DNA from: Pseudaminobacter soli (ex Li et al. 2025)
GTDB lineage: Bacteria; Pseudomonadota; Alphaproteobacteria; Rhizobiales; Rhizobiaceae
DNA length: 64,000 bases
Reading direction: 5' to 3'
NCBI RefSeq assembly: GCF_003012705.1
Contig: NZ_PXYL01000007.1
Span: 186,001-250,000, forward strand
Shown here: piece after piece, positions 38,830 through 50,149 of the stretch
Numbering within the stretch: the first letter of the stretch is position 1
Layout of the letters: each line of letters starts with the position of its first letter
Notes under the pieces: generated by a model
Database searches by the model: none
What the model saw: the letters and a program-made list of their open reading frames with translations, nothing else
What the model was told of the DNA's origin: nothing
Translations under genes and position numbers: made by a program

Positions 38830-39975
38830 ATGACCTTGAGCCAGATACTTCCTGCGATGTTCGGCACGGACAGTCTGCTCGTAGGCACCATCATCCCGTT
38901 CCTGTTCGTGCTGACCGTGGTCGTCTTCGTCCACGAGATGGGCCATTACCTCGTCGGCCGCTGGTGCGGCATCGGAGTTAGGGCATTCTCCATCGGATTC
39001 GGCCCTGAACTCTTCGGGTTCACCGATCGTCACGGCACGCGCTGGAAGCTTTCGGCGATTCCGCTCGGCGGCTACGTCAAGTTCGTCGGCGACATGAATG
39101 TCACCAGCACGCCGGACGCCCAGGAAGCCGAAAAGCTCTCCGATGAGGAGCGCAAGGTAGCCTTCCACACGCAACCTGTCTGGAAGCGCGCGGCGACGGT
39201 TGTAGCCGGCCCGCTGTTCAATTTCCTTCTGACCATCGCGGTCTTCACCGTGGTGTTTACGATGTACGGGCGGTTTGTCTCGGAACCGATGGTCGCCGAA
39301 ATCCGGCCGGGCAGCCCGGCTGCCGTGGCGGGTTTTCAGCCCGGCGATCGCTTCGTCAGCGTCGATGGCGAGAAGGTCACGACCTTCTCCGATGTCCAGC
39401 GCCTGGTTTCGGGGCGCGCCGGCGACAAGCTCAACTTCGTGCTGCACCGTGATGGCAAGGACATCACTCTGGCCGCCACGCCGGAGCCGATGGAGCAGAC
39501 CGACGCCCTCGGCAACAAGCTCAAGGTTGGAGTGATCGGCGTCATCAACGACGAGCAGCTCGGCCGCCCGCGCGTGGTCAGCTACAGCCCGGCGGGTGCG
39601 TTTGTGGAGGCGGTGCGCGAGACGGGCAACATCATTGCTCGGACGGGGCAGTTCTTCCAGCGTTTCGCGGCCGGCCGTGAGGACAAGTGCCAGCTCGGCG
39701 GACCCGTCAAGATCGCCGACATGGCCGGCAGGGCTGCCAAGCTCGGCTTCGAGTGGCTTGTGCAACTGGTTGCACTTCTCTCCGTAGGAATCGGTTTTCT
39801 CAACCTTTTGCCGATTCCACCACTGGACGGCGGCCATTTGCTTTTCTATGGGATAGAAGCTGTCATTCGCCGACCGGTGTCTGAGCGGACGATGGAAATT
39901 TTCTACCGAATCGGCATGTTGGCCGTTCTGGGATTCATGGTGTTCGTGTTCTGGAACGACCTGTTCGGGTGCTGA
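38830..39975 (+). CDS. rseP: RIP metalloprotease RseP (site-2 protease)
   Basis: RseP cleaves membrane-embedded anti-sigma factors and remnant signal peptides. The 381-residue protein has the zinc motif HEMGH near residue 36 in the first helix. A periplasmic PDZ domain spans about 150-235 (FVSVDGEKVTTFSDV). The second metal motif is NLLPIPPLDGGH near residue 328, followed by the last membrane helix. One PDZ domain rather than two is visible. It stands ahead of bamA, the usual alphaproteobacterial order. Confidence 0.96.
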   Translation: MTLSQILPAMFGTDSLLVGTIIPFLFVLTVVVFVHEMGHYLVGRWCGIGVRAFSIGFGPELFGFTDRHGTRWKLSAIPLGGYVKFVGDMNVTSTPDAQEAEKLSDEERKVAFHTQPVWKRAATVVAGPLFNFLLTIAVFTVVFTMYGRFVSEPMVAEIRPGSPAAVAGFQPGDRFVSVDGEKVTTFSDVQRLVSGRAGDKLNFVLHRDGKDITLAATPEPMEQTDALGNKLKVGVIGVINDEQLGRPRVVSYSPAGAFVEAVRETGNIIARTGQFFQRFAAGREDKCQLGGPVKIADMAGRAAKLGFEWLVQLVALLSVGIGFLNLLPIPPLDGGHLLFYGIEAVIRRPVSERTMEIFYRIGMLAVLGFMVFVFWNDLFGC

Positions 39976-40042
39976 AATTGTGAAGAAATTTGCCCTTCAC
40001 GGGAGGCTTATTGAGGGGGCGTTTACCATGAGTGGCGATATG

Positions 40043-40060
40043 CGTGACGCGAAAGTCACG
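40043..40060 (+). other. Small hairpin in the rseP-bamA gap
   Basis: CGTGAC (40043-40048) pairs with GTCACG (40055-40060) around a GCGAAA loop. The 218-nt gap also holds a 14-codon ORF (40028-40072) behind a GAGGGGG site. I see no larger gene here. Confidence 0.3.
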
Positions 40061-40193
40061 GGTCTGCACTGAGTAAATGCAAATTAACCAGAAGCCTTGC
40101 GTGTAGGGAAAATCCGGTTAATACGGTATGGGAAATTCACCGCACGTCCGGTTTTCTCGCCGTGGGGACTACGAGAAAAGGTAATATAGCCCG

Positions 40194-42569
40194 ATGAAGG
40201 CAGCATCCAGTTTTCTAAGCGCCGCTTCTGCGGTGGCACTGTCCGCGTCTCTGGTGGTGCCGGGGGCCGTGGTTGCGCAGCTGGCCAGCGTTTCGGCTGC
40301 TTCGGCAGCCGTCGTCAGCAGCATCGACGTGCGGGGTAATCAGCGCATCGAGGCGCAGACGATTCGCGACTATGTTGCCGTCAAGCCGGGCAAGCCGTTC
40401 TCCAGCGCCGACATCGACGAGGCCGTGAAGCGGCTTTTCGCGACCGGCCTGTTCTCGGATGTTAGCATCAACCAGGTCGGTTCGACCCTGGTGGTGCAGG
40501 TTTCCGAGCTTAAGGTCGTCAACCAGGTCCTGTTCCAGGGCAACAAGAAGATCAAGGACGCGCAGCTGTCCGGTACGGTCCAGCTCCAGCCGCGCGGCGC
40601 CTATTCGGCTGCCACGATGGAGTCGGACGTCGAGGCCATTCGCGAAGCCTATCGCCGAATCGGCCGTAACGACGCTGTCGTCAATGCACGCACCGTCGAT
40701 CTGGGTGAGAATCGCGTCAACGTCGTCTACGAGATCAATGAAGGTGAGCGCACCAAGATTGCTGCGATCAATTTCGTCGGCAATCACGCCTTCAGCTCGG
40801 GTCGGCTGGGAGACGTGATCTCGACCAAGAAGTCGACGATCCTGTCGTTCCTGATGCGCGACGACATCTATGATCAGGAGCGCCTGCGCGCCGACGAGGA
40901 AGCGCTGCGCCGCTTCTACTATAATCACGGCTATGCCGATTTCCGCGTGGTGTCCGCTGGTGGCGAACTGGACGCGGCGTCCAATACCTACACCGTCACC
41001 ATCGTGGTGGAGGAAGGCGATCGCTATAATTTCGGCGACGTCACGGTTGAAAGCTCCATTCCGGAACTCGACACCGCGGCCCTTCAGGCTCAGCTGAAGA
41101 CCAAGCCTGGCGCCGTCTATAGCGCCAAGAACGTCGAAGACTCGATCATCTCGCTGACGGAAGAAGTCGCCGGCAAAGGCTATGCCTTCGCGCAGGTCAA
41201 TCCACGCGGTGATCGCAACTTCGAGAATCACACGATTTCGGTCGCCTACACCGTGGATCAGGGTGCGAAGACCTATGTCGAACGCATCGAAATCCGCGGC
41301 AACGATCGCACGCGTGACTATGTCATCCGTCGCGAGTTCGACGTGAGCGAAGGCGATGCCTTCAATCAGGTTCTTATCCAGCGCGCGAAGAAGCGTCTCG
41401 AAGGCCTTAATTTCTTTGAGAGCGTTCAGATCTCGACCGTGCCGGGCAGCGAGCCCGACCAGGTTGTTCTGGTTGTCGATGTCGTCGAGAAGTCGACCGG
41501 TGAGTTCTCCATCGGTGCCGGTTACACGACCGGCGGCGAGACGCCTGGCCCGTCGATCGAAGGCTCGATCACCGAGCGCAACTTCCTCGGTCGTGGTCAG
41601 TACATTCGCTTCTCGGCCGGTGGCGGTCGGAAATCGCGTGACTTCGGTCTATCCTTCACCGAGCCTTACTTCCTCGGCCGTCGTATTGCCGCGGGCTTCG
41701 ATATCTATCGCCAGACCCGCACCTATACGAAGTATGAGAGCGAGTTGAACGGCGCGACCGTCCGCTTCGGCCTGCCGATCACCGAGGCGCTGTCGACGCA
41801 GCTGGCCTACAATTTTACGCAGGAAAAGTACAAGCTCCGCAACGATAGTTGTTACGATCCCAACGTCAATTTGGAAACGAACGGACAAAATTGCGGCATT
41901 TCACCGGCGATCCTTCAGGGTATCAAGGAAAGCCCGTGGAATAAGTCTTCGGTCTCCGGTTCGTTGCTCTACAATACGATCGACGACATGAAGAACCCGC
42001 ATTCGGGTCTCTATGCAGGCTTCACGACCGAAGTGGCAGGTCTTGGTGGCGACGCCAGATATGTCAAGTTGACCGGGCGCAGCACCTACTACCAGACGCT
42101 CTCCGAGGAGATGGATATCGTCGGCCTTGCCACTGTTGGTGGTGGATATATTGCTGGCTACGGTTCGGAAAATAACCTGCGCATCTTCGACTACTTCCAG
42201 GGTACGGATCGCATGGTCCGCGGCTTCGAATATGGCGGAATCGGTCCGTATGACCCGAAGACCGGCGATCATCTGGGCGGCAGCACCTATTGGAATGCTT
42301 CGCTCGAAACCCAGTTCCCGCTGCCGGTCGTTCCGGAGAGCTTCGGTCTGCGCGGTGCCGTCTTCGCGGATGCCGCCACGCTCTACGGCAACAGCCTCAA
42401 GGACACGCCGATTGCCGGTACCAGTGCGCAGTGGCGTGCTTCGGTCGGCGTCGGTCTGATCTGGGCGTCGCCGTTCGGGCCTCTGCGCGTCGACTACGCG
42501 GTGCCTGTCCTCAAGCAGAAGGACGACATCGTGCAGAACTTCAACTTCGGCATTTCGACCCGGTTCTGA
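40194..42569 (+). CDS. bamA: Outer-membrane protein assembly factor BamA
   Basis: BamA is the Omp85-family core of the machine that inserts beta-barrel proteins in the outer membrane. The 791-residue protein has a signal peptide (cleavage near residue 28-38) and five POTRA repeats (about 40-390). The first POTRA begins [19 protein letters not shown]. The 16-strand barrel contains the [13 protein letters not shown] loop motif near residue 677, and the chain ends with the terminal Phe of GISTRF. lpxD follows after 52 nt; no skp gene lies between, as is usual in Rhizobiales. Confidence 0.98.
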   Translation: MKAASSFLSAASAVALSASLVVPGAVVAQLASVSAASAAVVSSIDVRGNQRIEAQTIRDYVAVKPGKPFSSADIDEAVKRLFATGLFSDVSINQVGSTLVVQVSELKVVNQVLFQGNKKIKDAQLSGTVQLQPRGAYSAATMESDVEAIREAYRRIGRNDAVVNARTVDLGENRVNVVYEINEGERTKIAAINFVGNHAFSSGRLGDVISTKKSTILSFLMRDDIYDQERLRADEEALRRFYYNHGYADFRVVSAGGELDAASNTYTVTIVVEEGDRYNFGDVTVESSIPELDTAALQAQLKTKPGAVYSAKNVEDSIISLTEEVAGKGYAFAQVNPRGDRNFENHTISVAYTVDQGAKTYVERIEIRGNDRTRDYVIRREFDVSEGDAFNQVLIQRAKKRLEGLNFFESVQISTVPGSEPDQVVLVVDVVEKSTGEFSIGAGYTTGGETPGPSIEGSITERNFLGRGQYIRFSAGGGRKSRDFGLSFTEPYFLGRRIAAGFDIYRQTRTYTKYESELNGATVRFGLPITEALSTQLAYNFTQEKYKLRNDSCYDPNVNLETNGQNCGISPAILQGIKESPWNKSSVSGSLLYNTIDDMKNPHSGLYAGFTTEVAGLGGDARYVKLTGRSTYYQTLSEEMDIVGLATVGGGYIAGYGSENNLRIFDYFQGTDRMVRGFEYGGIGPYDPKTGDHLGGSTYWNASLETQFPLPVVPESFGLRGAVFADAATLYGNSLKDTPIAGTSAQWRASVGVGLIWASPFGPLRVDYAVPVLKQKDDIVQNFNFGISTRF

Positions 42570-42621
42570 TATAGAAGCGGGTGGGCTTCCGGGCCAAACG
42601 GGCCCGGAAGAGAAGGTTAAT

Positions 42622-43665
42622 ATGTCCGATCCGGTTTTCTTCGTGCCGTCGCGCCAGTATACGGCGCTTGAGATCGCGAACCTTACCGGCGCGGAGCTGG
42701 CCGATTCGCGCCTCGCGCAAGCCTCCGTATCCACGATTGCTCCGGTGAGCGAAGGTGGTGAGGGGGCTCTTGTGTTTGTCGATGGCAAACGCAACGCAGG
42801 CACGCTCGGTGAGCTGCGCGCCGCTGCGGTTCTCTGTACGGCCGACGTCGTCAATCTGGTGCCGCCCGGCATCGCCGTGCTGGTGACGCAGCAGCCACAG
42901 GCGGCGTTCGCGCAGATTGGACGCCTGTTGTTTCCTGCCGCTGCATCCCCGCGCCCCTTGACGGGTGAAACGGGTATTTCGCCCGGCGCGCACATCCATC
43001 CAACCGCCAAGCTCGAACCCGGCGTTACGGTCGAACCCGGCGCGGTGATCGGTGCAGATGTGGCGATTGGCAGCGGAACGATCATCGCGCCGAATGCCGT
43101 CATCGGTGTGTCTACACAGATCGGCAGGGACTGTTTCATCGGCCCCAATTCGACGGTGCAGTGCGCGCTGATCGGCAACAAGGTCGTGGTTCACAACGGT
43201 GCCAGCATCGGCCGCGAGGGGTTCGGTTTCGTCGCCGGTCGGAGCGGACCGGAGCGTATTCCTCAGATCGGCCGCGTGATCATCCAGGACAATGTCGAGA
43301 TCGGCGCGAACACCACCGTGGATCGCGGCGCCATGGCCGACACGATCATCGGTGAGAATACTAAGATCGACAATCTGGTGCAGATCGCACACAACGTCCG
43401 CATCGGCCGTGGTTGCGTTATTGCCGGCCACTGCGGCATCTCGGGTTCAGTCACCATTGGCGACTACGTGATGATGGGCGGCCGCGTGGGGCTTGCCGAT
43501 CATCTGACCGTGGGCAGCGGCGCAAGGCTTGCTGCTGCGAGCGGCTTCATGAACGACGTTCCGGCGGGCGAGGTGTGGGCAGGTCTGCCCGCGCGCCCGA
43601 TGATGGAGTTCATGCGCGACGTTGCCGCCATCCGCAAACTATCTTCGAAGCCCAAGAGGGGGTGA
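42622..43665 (+). CDS. lpxD: UDP-3-O-(3-hydroxyacyl)glucosamine N-acyltransferase
   Basis: LpxD adds the second acyl chain in lipid A synthesis. The 347-residue protein has an N-terminal uridine-binding domain (about 1-100). A left-handed beta-helix of hexapeptide repeats follows ([20 protein letters not shown] onward), with the catalytic-type His in [11 protein letters not shown] near residue 256. C-terminal helices complete it. It precedes fabZ by 6 nt. Confidence 0.97.
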   Translation: MSDPVFFVPSRQYTALEIANLTGAELADSRLAQASVSTIAPVSEGGEGALVFVDGKRNAGTLGELRAAAVLCTADVVNLVPPGIAVLVTQQPQAAFAQIGRLLFPAAASPRPLTGETGISPGAHIHPTAKLEPGVTVEPGAVIGADVAIGSGTIIAPNAVIGVSTQIGRDCFIGPNSTVQCALIGNKVVVHNGASIGREGFGFVAGRSGPERIPQIGRVIIQDNVEIGANTTVDRGAMADTIIGENTKIDNLVQIAHNVRIGRGCVIAGHCGISGSVTIGDYVMMGGRVGLADHLTVGSGARLAAASGFMNDVPAGEVWAGLPARPMMEFMRDVAAIRKLSSKPKRG

Positions 43666-43671
43666 GACAGC

Positions 43672-44142
43672 ATGGCTGACAACGCCGTAACGACGACACT
43701 TGAGGCCGTCGACATCGTCGGACTGATGAAGCTTCTGCCGCATCGTTATCCGCTGCTTCTGGTCGACAGGATCATCGATATCGACGCCGACAATTCCGCG
43801 ATCGGCATCAAGAACGTCACCGTCAACGAGCCGCATTTCCAGGGCCACTTCCCGGACTTTCCGGTCATGCCGGGCGTGCTCATCGTCGAGGCGATGGCCC
43901 AGACTGCCGGTGCCATCTGCATCAAGAGCCAGGTGACTGAGAAGCCGTCGCTGGTCTATTTCATGACCATCGATAACGCAAAGTTTAGAAGACCGGTCGT
44001 TCCGGGTGACCAGCTTCACATCCATGTGAAAAAGCTGAAAAAACGAGGCAATATTTGGCGTTTCGCTTGCGAAGCGATGGTTGGCGGCGCAAAGGCAGCG
44101 GAAGCGGAAATTTCCGCGATGATGTCGCCGCCCACCGACTGA
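43672..44142 (+). CDS. fabZ: 3-hydroxyacyl-ACP dehydratase FabZ
   Basis: FabZ dehydrates 3-hydroxyacyl-ACP in fatty acid elongation and so competes with LpxA and LpxD for their acyl donor. The 156-residue hot-dog protein has [13 protein letters not shown] near residue 23, the catalytic His in [20 protein letters not shown] near residue 60 and MAQTAG after it. The neighbouring lpxD and lpxA make co-regulation of acyl flux likely. Confidence 0.97.
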   Translation: MADNAVTTTLEAVDIVGLMKLLPHRYPLLLVDRIIDIDADNSAIGIKNVTVNEPHFQGHFPDFPVMPGVLIVEAMAQTAGAICIKSQVTEKPSLVYFMTIDNAKFRRPVVPGDQLHIHVKKLKKRGNIWRFACEAMVGGAKAAEAEISAMMSPPTD

Positions 44143-44155
44143 CCAGCGAGAATAC

Positions 44156-44989
44156 ATGCAAACTGAAACTTTCATCCATCCGTCCGCCATTGTCGAAGCG
44201 GGTGCCCAGATCGGCGCGGGCGTCTATGTCGGCCCGCTCTGCTACATCGGTTCCGACGTGGTGATCGGCAACGGCGTGAAGCTGATCAGCAACGTCACCA
44301 TCATCGGCGCCACGACCATTGGAGATGGATGCACCATCCACCCGCAGTCCGTGCTCGGTGGCCAGCCGCAGAACAACGCCCACAAGGGCGGCCGCACCAC
44401 GCTGACCGTCGGCAAGAACTGCACGATCCGCGAGTTCGTGACCATGAATGTCGGCACGGACAATGCCCGCGGCGCCACGATCGTCGGTGACAACTGCAAC
44501 ATCCTTGCCTATTGCCACATCGCGCATGACTGCGTGATCGGCAACAACGTCACCTTCACCAATGGCGCCACGCTGGCAGGGCATTGCGAGATTGGCGACA
44601 ATGTCGGCATCGGCGGGTTGAGCGCCCTTCATCAGTTCGTTCGCGTCGGCCACAATGCATTCATTGCCGGCGGAACGATGGTCAACAATGACGTCATTCC
44701 CTACGCGATCGCTGTGGGTAACCGCGCCAAGCTGCGCGGGTTGAACGTCGTCGGCCTGCGTCGGTCGGGAATGTCGAAGGCGGAGATCCTGAAGCTCCGC
44801 CGCGCCTATCTCACGTTGTTCGATCGCTCGCGTCCGCTCAGCGAAAATATCGAGATCGCCCGCGCGGAGTTCAGCGATTCCGAAGCGGCCATGAAGATAA
44901 TCAATTTCCTCAGCAAACGCGGCAAGCGTCCGTTCACATTCCCACCGCTGAAGGGTGCCGTCGATGACGACGCCGACGACCTGGACTGA
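44156..44989 (+). CDS. lpxA: Acyl-ACP-UDP-N-acetylglucosamine O-acyltransferase
   Basis: LpxA attaches a 3-hydroxyacyl chain to UDP-GlcNAc, the first step of lipid A synthesis. The 277-residue protein is a left-handed beta-helix with hexapeptide repeats (IHPSAIVEAGAQIGAGVYVG). The catalytic His lies in YCHIAHDCVIGNN near residue 120, and VGLRRSGMSKAEI marks the C-terminal helices. It follows fabZ by 13 nt and overlaps lpxI by 26 nt. Confidence 0.97.
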   Translation: MQTETFIHPSAIVEAGAQIGAGVYVGPLCYIGSDVVIGNGVKLISNVTIIGATTIGDGCTIHPQSVLGGQPQNNAHKGGRTTLTVGKNCTIREFVTMNVGTDNARGATIVGDNCNILAYCHIAHDCVIGNNVTFTNGATLAGHCEIGDNVGIGGLSALHQFVRVGHNAFIAGGTMVNNDVIPYAIAVGNRAKLRGLNVVGLRRSGMSKAEILKLRRAYLTLFDRSRPLSENIEIARAEFSDSEAAMKIINFLSKRGKRPFTFPPLKGAVDDDADDLD

Positions 44990-45866
44990 GGCCGGGCTTC
45001 CGATCAGGCTTGCTCCCGGAGACCGGGTAGGAATCGTTGCGGGCAGTGGCAGACTGCCGATAAACGTGGCTGAGCGGCTGGTTGCGGCCGGACAGGCGCC
45101 ATTCGTCGTCTTGATCGAAGGCGAGGCGGGGGCTGATCCGGCCCTGCTCGCCTGCGAACACGAGTCTCTGCCACTGGAGAGCTTTGCCGAACTGGTGCCG
45201 GTCATGAAGCGGCACCGCGTCACGCATATCGTGCTTGCCGGCGGCATCGACCGGCGCCCCAACTGGCGGGCAGTCCGGCCGACCTTCGCCTTGCTCAGGA
45301 TTTTGCCTCGGGCAATCGCCGCTCTGGCAAAGGGCGACGACGGATTGCTGCGGATCTTGGTGCGCGGCCTCGAGAGCTTTGGCTTCAAGGTCGTCGGCGC
45401 CCATGAAATCATTCCCGACATTCTGGCCCCCAAGGGGGTGATGACGCGCGCTGTGCCAACGGATGCCGATCGGCGCGACCTTGATGCGGCGCTGGAAGCG
45501 GCCTTGGCGATCGGCCGGCTGGACATCGGTCAGGGCGCAATCTCTATTGGCGGCCGCGTCATTGCCCTTGAGGGCATAGAAGGAACCGACTGCCTGCTTG
45601 CGCGCGTTGCGGATATGCGTGACCATGGCCGCCTTGCAGGCAAGAAGCGGGGGGTTCTTGTGAAGTGCGCCAAGCCGCAACAGGAGAAGCGTGCGGATCT
45701 GCCGACCATCGGTCCGGCCACCGTCGAAGGCGCCCACGCAGCCGGTCTAGCCGGCATCGGTGTCGAAGCGGGCAGTTCCCTGGTGCTGGATTTCGGCCGC
45801 ATGGTCGAGCGGGCCGACGAACTCGGACTTTTCGTTGTCGGGCTGCCAGCTGGTAAGCCCGAATGA
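44964..45866 (+). CDS. lpxI: UDP-2,3-diacylglucosamine pyrophosphatase LpxI (DUF1009)
   Basis: LpxI replaces LpxH in many alphaproteobacteria and hydrolyses UDP-2,3-diacylglucosamine to lipid X and UMP. The roughly 300-residue protein has DRVGIVAGSGRLPINVAE near residue 20, HIVLAGGIDRRPNWR near residue 89 and EGTDCLLARVADMR near residue 209. ATG 44964 is preferred (AGGG about 8 nt upstream) over GTG 44955. It overlaps lpxA by 26 nt and lpxB by 4 nt, so the three are tightly coupled. Confidence 0.95.
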   Translation: MTTPTTWTEAGLPIRLAPGDRVGIVAGSGRLPINVAERLVAAGQAPFVVLIEGEAGADPALLACEHESLPLESFAELVPVMKRHRVTHIVLAGGIDRRPNWRAVRPTFALLRILPRAIAALAKGDDGLLRILVRGLESFGFKVVGAHEIIPDILAPKGVMTRAVPTDADRRDLDAALEAALAIGRLDIGQGAISIGGRVIALEGIEGTDCLLARVADMRDHGRLAGKKRGVLVKCAKPQQEKRADLPTIGPATVEGAHAAGLAGIGVEAGSSLVLDFGRMVERADELGLFVVGLPAGKPE

Positions 45867-47041
45867 CGGGCGCTTCTCCGCTGAAAATCGCGATTGTCGC
45901 AGGCGAGGAGTCGGGGGATCTTCTGGGTGCCGACGTCGTCCGCGCTCTGCAGCGAACGACCGGCCGGAAAGTCGAGCTGGTCGGGATCGGCGGCCGTCAC
46001 TTGCAAGAGCTTGGCCTGAAGCCGCTCTTCGACGGTTCGGAAATTGCGTTGATGGGTATCACGGCGATCCTACGGGATCTGCCACGACTCATCCGCCGAA
46101 TCGGCGAGACGGCCAAGGCGATCGCCGAGGCCAAGGTCGATTGCCTGATCACCATCGATAGCCCGGATTTTTCGTTGCGTGTCGCCGCCAAGGTGCGACG
46201 CCTGAACCCGGCCATTCCGATCGTTCATTATGTCTGCCCGAGCGTGTGGGCATGGCGTCCGGGCCGGGCCAAGGCCATGCGCCCGCATGTCGACCGAGTG
46301 CTGTGCATCCTGCCTTTCGAAGTCGCGGAACTGGAGCGGCTGGGCGGCCCGCCCGGCACCTATGTGGGGCATCGGCTGGTTCAGGACTCTGGCGTTCTGA
46401 GCGCGGCGGCTGCCCAGGCCCAGCCTCGCGACCTGTCGAATGGACGGCAAAAGACGCTGCTGCTCTTGCCGGGCTCGCGGCGCGGCGAGGTCAAGAAGCT
46501 GCTCGAACCATTCGGCGAAACAGCGAAGGTGCTGCGCGCTCGCGGCCACCAACTGCGGCTGCTGCTGCCCACCGTGCCGCATGTGGCTCCCATTGTTTCC
46601 TCTGCCGTGGCCGGCTGGGACGACAAGCCTGAAGTCATTTTGGATCCTGCCCGCAAGTGGCAGGCCTTTGGCGAAGCCGATGCGGCGCTCATCGCTTCGG
46701 GCACGGTTTCGCTCGAGCTGGCGCTGTCCCGCGTGCCCATGGTTTCGGCCTATAAGCTCGATGCCATTGCCGGTCTTCTGCAGGGCTTGGTCACCGTCTG
46801 GTCGGCGCTGCTGCCCAACTTGATTGCTGATCGTTCCATTGTACCGGAATTCTATGACCGCTACGTGCGGCCGCAAAATCTAGCGCGGCACCTGGAAGCA
46901 CTGTTCTCCGACACCGGTTTTCGCGCCTGGCAGAAGGACGGTTTTGCGGAAGTGGCGCGGCGCATGGCGACAGCCCGACCGTCCGGAGAGATTGCCGCCG
47001 AGGCCGTGCTCGCGGAAATCGAAAAAGCCTCCGCCAAATAA
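45863..47041 (+). CDS. lpxB: Lipid-A-disaccharide synthase
   Basis: LpxB joins UDP-2,3-diacylglucosamine and lipid X to the lipid A disaccharide. The 392-residue GT-B glycosyltransferase has IAIVAGEESGDLLGADVVRAL near residue 8, DSPDFSLRVA near residue 97, YVCPSVWAWRPGRA near residue 122 and LLLPGSRRGEVKKL near residue 200. It closes the lpxD-fabZ-lpxA-lpxI-lpxB run and ends at a shared terminator with gltA. Confidence 0.97.
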   Translation: MTGASPLKIAIVAGEESGDLLGADVVRALQRTTGRKVELVGIGGRHLQELGLKPLFDGSEIALMGITAILRDLPRLIRRIGETAKAIAEAKVDCLITIDSPDFSLRVAAKVRRLNPAIPIVHYVCPSVWAWRPGRAKAMRPHVDRVLCILPFEVAELERLGGPPGTYVGHRLVQDSGVLSAAAAQAQPRDLSNGRQKTLLLLPGSRRGEVKKLLEPFGETAKVLRARGHQLRLLLPTVPHVAPIVSSAVAGWDDKPEVILDPARKWQAFGEADAALIASGTVSLELALSRVPMVSAYKLDAIAGLLQGLVTVWSALLPNLIADRSIVPEFYDRYVRPQNLARHLEALFSDTGFRAWQKDGFAEVARRMATARPSGEIAAEAVLAEIEKASAK

Positions 47042-47054
47042 GAACCGCCAAATG

Positions 47055-47088
47055 AAAAAAGCGCCCCGAGGGGCGCTTTCTTGTTTCT
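47055..47088. terminator. Bidirectional terminator between lpxB and gltA
   Basis: AAAGCGCCC (47058-47066) pairs with GGGCGCTTT (47071-47079) around a CGAG loop. T-rich tracts follow on the plus side (TTTCTTGTTT) and on the minus side (TTTTTT). It serves both convergent genes. Confidence 0.85.
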
Positions 47089-47097
47089 GCTGGCCGA

Positions 47098-48387
<1,290 letters not shown>

Positions 48388-48434
48388 CGCAAACTTCCTT
48401 TATCTCTCTTCGGCGAACGGCATCACCCTTTGGC

Positions 48435-48455
48435 AATGCCGGACAATCCGGCATT
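48435..48455. other. Perfect hairpin in the gltX-gltA gap
   Basis: AATGCCGGA (48435-48443) and TCCGGCATT (48447-48455) form a perfect 9-bp stem around CAA. A second stem, AAATGCG/CGCATTT, follows at 48458-48483. These lie in the gltA leader or just after gltX; there is no T tract on the minus strand. Confidence 0.45.
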
Positions 48456-48568
48456 CGAAATGCGGGTTTTTGCTAACGCATTTCCGGGGGTGTGCCAAGT
48501 TCGGCAACGCGCATATGTTGCACCGCAGCACGCATGTTGCAATGCCTATCCACGGTGCCACAGAAACG

Positions 48569-49990
48569 TTAATCGATTTGATCGGAGATGCGCGCCAGGC
48601 TCTCTTCCCGGCCTAGCACCGTAAGCACATCGAACACGCCCGGAGAGGTGGCGCGGCCGGTAAGTGCCGCCCGCAAAGGCTGCGCAACGGCGCCGAGCTT
48701 GAGCTCGCTTCGGGTCGCAAATTCGCGGATTGCCGACTCGGTGGAGGCAGCCGACCAGTCGTTCACGCCCTTCAGAGCATCGAAGGCGCCGGAAAGCACG
48801 GTGCGGGGCTTTTCGCCGACCAGCGAGGCCGCCTTTTCATCCAGGACCAGGGGGCGCTGTGCGAAGAGGAAGGCCGCGCCATCGGCAAGCTCGACCAGCG
48901 TCTTGGCGCGCTCCTTGAGGCCGGGCATGGCCGCGAGAAGCTGAGCCTTGGTCTTCTCGTTCAGGCCGGCCAGGATCGGCACGCCATTCTCGAGATAGGG
49001 CAGGGTGGCGATGAAGATGTCGAGCAGCTCGGCATCATCCATCTTGCGCATGTAGACGCCGTTCAGCGCCTCGAGCTTCTGGAAGTCGAAGCGGGCCGCG
49101 CCCTTGTTGACGTCGACGATGTCGAACCAGTTGATCATGTCGCCCATCGACATCACCTCGTCGTCGCCATGGCTCCAGCCGAGGCGCGCGAGATAGTTGA
49201 GCAGCGCCGCCGGCAGATAGCCCATGGCGCGGTAGGCCTCGACGCCCAGCGCGCCGTGCCGCTTGGAAAGTTTTGCGCCGTCCGAGCCGTGGATCAGCGG
49301 AATATGCGCCATCTGCGGCACGTCCCAGCCCATGGCGTTGTAGATCACGGTCTGGCGTGCGGCATTGGTCAGGTGGTCGTCGCCGCGGATGATGTGGGTG
49401 ACGCCCATGTCATGGTCGTCGACGACCACGGCATGCATGTAGGTGGGGTTGCCGTCGGAGCGCAGGATGATGAAATCGTCGAGATCCTTGTTGGGGAAAC
49501 GGACCTCGCCCTGCACGCTGTCGTTCACCACAGTCTCGCCCTCGGTGGGCGCCTTGATGCGGATGGCGGGCTTTACGCCTGCCGGCGCCTCGGATGCATC
49601 GCGGTCGCGCCAGCGCCCGTCGTAACGCGGCGGACGGCCCTCGGCGCGAGCCTTCTCGCGCATCTCGTTCAGCTCTTCCGGCGTGGCGTAGCAGTAATAG
49701 GCCTTGCCCATGCGCACCAGATCCTCGGCCACCTCGCGATGGCGCGGCGCGCGCTCGAACTGCGAAACCGGCTCGCCTTCCCAGGTGAGACCGAGCCAGG
49801 TGAGGCCGTCGAGGATCGCGGCAGTCGCCGCATCCGTGGAGCGTTCGCGGTCGGTGTCCTCGATGCGCAGCAGCATCGTGCCGTTCGTGTGGCGCGCATA
49901 GAGCCAGTTGAACAGAGCCGTGCGGGCGCCGCCGATATGCAGATAGCCGGTGGGCGAGGGGGCGAAACGGGTAATGACTTTGTCGGACAT
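48569..49990 (-). CDS. gltX: Glutamate-tRNA ligase
   Basis: This class I synthetase charges tRNA(Glu) and, in organisms with GatCAB, also mischarges tRNA(Gln). The 473-residue protein has the HIGH-type motif [19 protein letters not shown] near residue 15 and the KMSKS-type motif [10 protein letters not shown] near residue 240. A discriminating anticodon-binding helical domain forms the C-terminal third. gatC and gatA at 14 kb fit the indirect Gln-tRNA route. It is divergent from comEC across 159 nt. Confidence 0.97.
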   Translation of the reverse strand: MSDKVITRFAPSPTGYLHIGGARTALFNWLYARHTNGTMLLRIEDTDRERSTDAATAAILDGLTWLGLTWEGEPVSQFERAPRHREVAEDLVRMGKAYYCYATPEELNEMREKARAEGRPPRYDGRWRDRDASEAPAGVKPAIRIKAPTEGETVVNDSVQGEVRFPNKDLDDFIILRSDGNPTYMHAVVVDDHDMGVTHIIRGDDHLTNAARQTVIYNAMGWDVPQMAHIPLIHGSDGAKLSKRHGALGVEAYRAMGYLPAALLNYLARLGWSHGDDEVMSMGDMINWFDIVDVNKGAARFDFQKLEALNGVYMRKMDDAELLDIFIATLPYLENGVPILAGLNEKTKAQLLAAMPGLKERAKTLVELADGAAFLFAQRPLVLDEKAASLVGEKPRTVLSGAFDALKGVNDWSAASTESAIREFATRSELKLGAVAQPLRAALTGRATSPGVFDVLTVLGREESLARISDQID

Positions 49991-50149
49991 GATGTTTCCA
50001 AATGGAACGGAGGAGCCGGCGCAGCCGTAGAAGCGGCGCGCATGGCAATTCGGTAGCGTTCATGTAGCATAGAGGGTCAGGGGTGCAAGGGGCAGGGCCG
50101 GTTCAGCGCCGCATGGCGCAGCAAGCCGGACCTGGGAAGGGGGACTTGC

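Noticed and set aside
40028-40072. 14-codon ORF before bamA behind a GAGGGGG site
   Set aside because: Too short to support as a gene; it may be a chance ORF around a small hairpin.
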